A stretch of 64,000 nt of DNA from Bacteroidaceae bacterium (GTDB taxonomy: Bacteria > Bacteroidota > Bacteroidia > Bacteroidales > Bacteroidaceae): NCBI GenBank assembly GCA_017552435.1, contig JAFZPZ010000010.1, forward strand, positions 31,118 to 95,117, read 5' to 3'. Positions 63,321-64,000 of this stretch are shown here, piece by piece (position 1 is the first letter of the stretch; each line of letters starts with the position of its first letter). The notes under the pieces are model-generated. The model saw nothing but the letters and a program-made list of their open reading frames with translations. It was not told the origin of the DNA and did no database searches. Both the position numbers and the translations under genes were made by a program.

Positions 63321-64000
63321 TCAATGTTCAATGTTCAATGAAAGAAAGTATTCGCTAAAGTCTTTGCAACCCGGGGGCAACTGATGGCGCACCAACGAGG
63401 GCAGCACTTCTTTCAGCTGGAGGAAGAGTCGTTCGCCAGGGGCATCGTTGTCGGGGTACATTCCGAAATCAATTGACAATTGAGAATTGATAATTGACAA
63501 TTGTTCCACGTCCTTCCTTTTCAAGAGCGTGGCCGACGGGATGGCGATGGCTTTGTGGCCGGAGGAGAGCATGGCCCAGCAGTCGGAACAACCTTCGGTG
63601 ATGAAGAGCGTTTCGCCGGGCTTCAGGAGGTTCAGGACAGGCAGGTTGTAGATGCTGCACTCAGAGCCGCGAGGGAACTTGAAACGAGGGGCAGACCCTC
63701 CTAAATTCCGGTTCTGAATGCCTATCAACTTACCTTCGCGGCCATAATAGGGTATCTGGAGCCAGTTGATGCCCTGCCGGTCGCGCCAAGATGTCAGGCG
63801 GCACCAGCGCACGACACGCTCATCCAGCTTCCGCTCCTCGAAGAGAAACTTTCGGGCAGCTTCACTCAGCCAAGGATGCTCGAAGAAGCGGGCATAGAAA
63901 GCCCCCCTCCATCCCCCCGAAGGGGGGAGGATTTGACTATTGTTTTGGGAGGCTATCTTTTCTCCCCTCTCTATGGGAGAGGGGTCGGGGGTGAGGCTTA
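63321..64000 (-). CDS. Toprim/primase-like protein, 3' part
   Basis: The frame is open to the right end, so the gene continues beyond the window. Toprim landmarks: ETLFITEGCSDCWAML (catalytic Glu) and MYPDNDAPGE (the DxD metal site). An upstream IPYYGREGKLIGIQNRNLG stretch is typical of Bacteroidales DnaG-like or DUF3987-neighbour proteins. A tandem ATTGACA repeat encodes QLSIINSQLSI between the two toprim motifs (63470-63503). Palindromic elements at about 63900-63990 encode LTPDPSPIERGEK and ILPPSGGWRG in frame. Confidence 0.78.
   Translation of the reverse strand, partial: SLTPDPSPIERGEKIASQNNSQILPPSGGWRGAFYARFFEHPWLSEAARKFLFEERKLDERVVRWCRLTSWRDRQGINWLQIPYYGREGKLIGIQNRNLGGSAPRFKFPRGSECSIYNLPVLNLLKPGETLFITEGCSDCWAMLSSGHKAIAIPSATLLKRKDVEQLSIINSQLSIDFGMYPDNDAPGERLFLQLKEVLPSLVRHQLPPGCKDFSEYFLSLNIEH
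63900..63990. repeat. Two palindromic elements inside the toprim gene
   Basis: CCCCCCTCC...GGGGGGAGG at 63902-63930 and CTCCCCTCTC...GAGAGGGGTC at 63960-63986. Both lie in the open frame. Confidence 0.8.

Overview
The window reads as chromosome from a Bacteroidota member of the order Bacteroidales, most likely Prevotellaceae. Evidence: promoter-like TAnnTTTG boxes recur in front of genes; there are ResA/TlpA-type thioredoxin lipoproteins, BspA-type leucine-rich surface proteins, a TonB-dependent receptor, a three-subunit remnant of the Bacteroidales V-type ATPase operon, and secreted proteins ending in the Prevotella-style tail (YDLNGRKL ... NGKK). No rRNA, tRNA or CRISPR array was seen.

Layout. 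1-2.0 kb: 3' end of a PEP-synthase-like gene and a convergent hypothetical. 2.0-2.9 kb: noncoding DNA with hairpins and two promoter-like boxes. 2.9-11.1 kb: a membrane protein/winged-helix pair followed by three thioredoxin-fold paralogues, interrupted by a Fic gene and a tripartite hipB-hipS-hipT-like toxin system, each sitting just behind a vestigial copy of a paralogue's first codons. 11.1-16.4 kb: alanine/glycine symporter and a GT2-DUF4922-SpoIID fusion. 16.4-20.7 kb: an AT-rich islet (BspA-like LRR protein, DUF2971 protein, Schlafen/AlbA_2 protein) bounded by a 17-bp direct repeat that is the start of the next core gene. 20.7-27.0 kb: core metabolism (ATP-grasp-like protein, pyrE, SRPBCC protein, argH, lipoprotein, alpha-galactosidase). 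27.1-34.8 kb: a cobalamin riboswitch, BtuB-like receptor, BtuG-like beta-propeller and a large DUF4465-type secreted protein, which together look like a B12 acquisition locus. 34.9-37.7 kb: a scar region with a small peptide gene, a smalltalk gene, a highly structured noncoding element, the tail of an HU gene and a 5'-truncated GLUG protein. 37.8-43.1 kb: a lipoprotein family II pyrophosphatase and a divergent polar-lipid or headgroup locus. 43.2-47.8 kb: an ECF sigma factor with an unusual anti-sigma/plug/LRR membrane protein, behind an array of 22-bp palindromic units. 47.8-57.2 kb: porin, GH2 beta-galactosidase, MltF-like transglycosylase, uridine kinase and alpha-fucosidase. 57.3-61.3 kb: nucleotidyltransferase and V-ATPase K, I and D. 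61.6-64.0 kb: the module smalltalk / structural protein P5 / HU / DUF4248 / toprim protein.

The most distinctive property is the invasion of the region by two kinds of short repeats. One is a GC-rich palindromic element (CTCCCC...GGGGAG core) that lies between genes but also in frame inside at least eight genes and inside the cobalamin riboswitch leader. The other is a family of degenerate 7-12-bp tandem repeats (for example ATGTTCA, ATTGACA, TCATTTG units) found at many gene starts, in signal-peptide codons and in frame in linkers. Gene starts were adjusted where a signal peptide, gene spacing or a promoter box pointed to an internal ATG.
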